Shown piece after piece: positions 13,217-14,332 of a DNA stretch of 14,332 nt (position 1 is the stretch's first letter; every line of letters begins with the position of its first letter). A program made the translations under genes and the position numbers. The DNA comes from Treponema sp. UBA1233 (GTDB taxonomy: Bacteria; Spirochaetota; Spirochaetia; Treponematales; Treponemataceae). The stretch lies in assembly GCA_002309305.1 (NCBI GenBank), contig DBWR01000075.1:13645-27976 (forward strand), written 5' to 3'. The notes beneath the pieces are model-generated. The model searched no databases. It was not told the DNA's origin and saw nothing but the letters and a program-made list of their open reading frames with translations.

Positions 13217-14332
13217 TTATTCCAGGAAATAGGTGTTCATTTCACCCTTACCCTTTACGGAAACGGAAACACTTTCGCTGTAGTCAAATTCTTCTTTTGT
13301 AAGCTCATAGGTTGATTCACTCACATGGATTTTCATCGGTTCACCCGTACTTTCCATTCGGCTTGCCACATTTACCGTATCACCCCAAATGTCATAAATG
13401 AATTTGCTTTTTCCTATGACACCCGCCACAAGATCTCCGGTATTTATTCCAATGCGGATTTGAATGTCCAGCCCGGTTATTTCGTTGAAATGATTTACAT
13501 CTTCCAGAAGTCCCTCGGCAAAGTAAATCATCTTTTCAACCCCACCGTATCCTTCTGATTCGTTAAGGCCAATCGCCGCCATGTAGGCATCCCCTATGGT
13601 CTTGATTTTTTCAACTCCTTCATCCTTTGCCCTTTCATCGAATTTTGAGAAAAGCTTGTTGAGCATGGTAATGATTTTTTCAGGACTCATGACGCTGCTC
13701 ATCTTTGTGAATCCGACAATATCCGTAAAGAGAACCGTTGCTTTTGTATGTTTTCGTGCAATTGTCCTGTCTGGATGTTCCGTAAGTTCTGCAGCGATGT
13801 CCTTGGGAAGAATGTTGAGGAGCAGGTTTTCCGCCTTTTCGTTGGCAAGCTTGAGTTCCTGAGTGCGTTCTTCCACTTTCTTTTCCAATTGCTTCTGGTA
13901 ACGGCGCATCTGGAAAAGCTTGTACTGAACGATGAGGAAAACAATCAGAACAACAGCCAGAATCATCACACCCCAGAACCACACCCTCTGCCAGATGTGT
14001 GGAAGTTTTGTAATCAGGACAGGATCAGAAGGAAGGCTTTCCAGTCCGTCGTTGTTCAATGCCATGACCGTAAACTTGTAATCACCAGGCTTCATGTTCG
14101 TATATGATATGACCCTTGTTGTTCCCCAGTCAGAGTAGCTGGATTCAAATCCTTCCATCATGTAGCGGAACTGAACCCTTTCCGGAGAAGTTGAAGTAAG
14201 TCCAGTGTATTTGATGCTCAAACGTTTTGCACTTGCAGGAACGATGATTGCCTCTCCATGATAATCATGGCGTTCGTTGTCTATCGTGTATTCCTGAATC
14301 TCTATGCGCGGTATGTGCTGGTTGCTGCCTGA
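13217..14332 (-). CDS. Membrane sensor adenylate cyclase, class III (C-terminal part)
   Basis: The reading frame is open to the right edge, so 371 residues of a longer protein are seen. The order is: a Y_Y_Y domain (about 20-110, with RLSIKYTGL, FRYMMEGFESSYSDWG and MKPGDYKFTVMALNNDG), one membrane helix (about 117-138), a short coiled coil (EKKVEERTQELKLANEKAENLLLNILP), then a class III cyclase catalytic domain. Metal aspartates are D204 (FTDIVGFT) and D248, 44 residues apart. The purine-selecting pair is K244 (IKTIGD) and D314 (IYDIWG), which predicts ATP rather than GTP. N321 and R325 (NVASRME) complete the site. The missing N-terminal part is probably a periplasmic beta-propeller, as in relatives with Y_Y_Y domains. 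The protein would turn an outside signal into cAMP. A TTG at 14221 is not the start. Confidence 0.92.
   Translation of the reverse strand, partial: SGSNQHIPRIEIQEYTIDNERHDYHGEAIIVPASAKRLSIKYTGLTSTSPERVQFRYMMEGFESSYSDWGTTRVISYTNMKPGDYKFTVMALNNDGLESLPSDPVLITKLPHIWQRVWFWGVMILAVVLIVFLIVQYKLFQMRRYQKQLEKKVEERTQELKLANEKAENLLLNILPKDIAAELTEHPDRTIARKHTKATVLFTDIVGFTKMSSVMSPEKIITMLNKLFSKFDERAKDEGVEKIKTIGDAYMAAIGLNESEGYGGVEKMIYFAEGLLEDVNHFNEITGLDIQIRIGINTGDLVAGVIGKSKFIYDIWGDTVNVASRMESTGEPMKIHVSESTYELTKEEFDYSESVSVSVKGKGEMNTYFLE

Noticed and set aside
14219..14221. TTG at 14221 as start of the cyclase
   Set aside because: The frame stays open to 14332 and the upstream codons read as the usual lead-in to a Y_Y_Y domain, so the gene is truncated by the window edge.

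Overview
The window looks like a chromosomal segment of a host-associated or anaerobic spirochete, most likely Treponema. This is inferred from several features together: mid-to-low GC, lipoproteins and signal peptides of treponemal style (ending LTGC and SLFAQ), an indolepyruvate:ferredoxin oxidoreductase typical of anaerobic amino-acid fermenters, and a large sensor adenylate cyclase with a Y_Y_Y domain. No rRNA, tRNA, CRISPR array, phage gene or recognisable transposase was seen.

Left part (1-2860, minus strand). After the first codons of a gene running off the left edge comes a four-gene minus-strand cluster. In transcription order it encodes an 8-TM membrane protein of unknown function, a stand-alone LytTR DNA-binding protein, a DUF3021-like 4-TM protein and a metallo-beta-lactamase-fold hydrolase. 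The first three overlap and are probably translationally coupled. They resemble a LytTR Regulatory System (regulator plus membrane inhibitor, as in HdrRM/BrsRM of Streptococcus mutans).

Middle (2844-6525). A divergent gene encodes a membrane-anchored solute-binding-like protein whose promoter would start transcription exactly at the ATG. Downstream is the most unusual stretch: a decayed duplicate of the 3' end of that gene, and two copies of a 97-bp imperfect-palindrome element (93% identical, all differences transitions) on either side of a three-domain flavoprotein-SCP2-membrane fusion gene. The right-hand copy sits inside a 291-bp unit bounded by inverted arms of about 60 bp. It looks like a non-autonomous mobile (MITE-like) or REP-like element. 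The left-hand copy keeps only the left arm.

Right-middle (6477-11046, plus strand). A zinc-ribbon membrane protein with an Asp/Ser/Tyr/Trp-rich tail is closely followed by iorA and iorB, the two subunits of indolepyruvate:ferredoxin oxidoreductase. Next, with its own consensus promoter, comes a TPR-like lipoprotein.

Right end (11047-14332). A nicotinamidase/isochorismatase-family hydrolase (minus) has a good intrinsic terminator. A one-HKD phospholipase D-like protein (plus) has a leaderless-type promoter. A secreted protein of unknown function (minus) follows. Last is the C-terminal part of a membrane adenylate cyclase (minus) that continues past the right edge.
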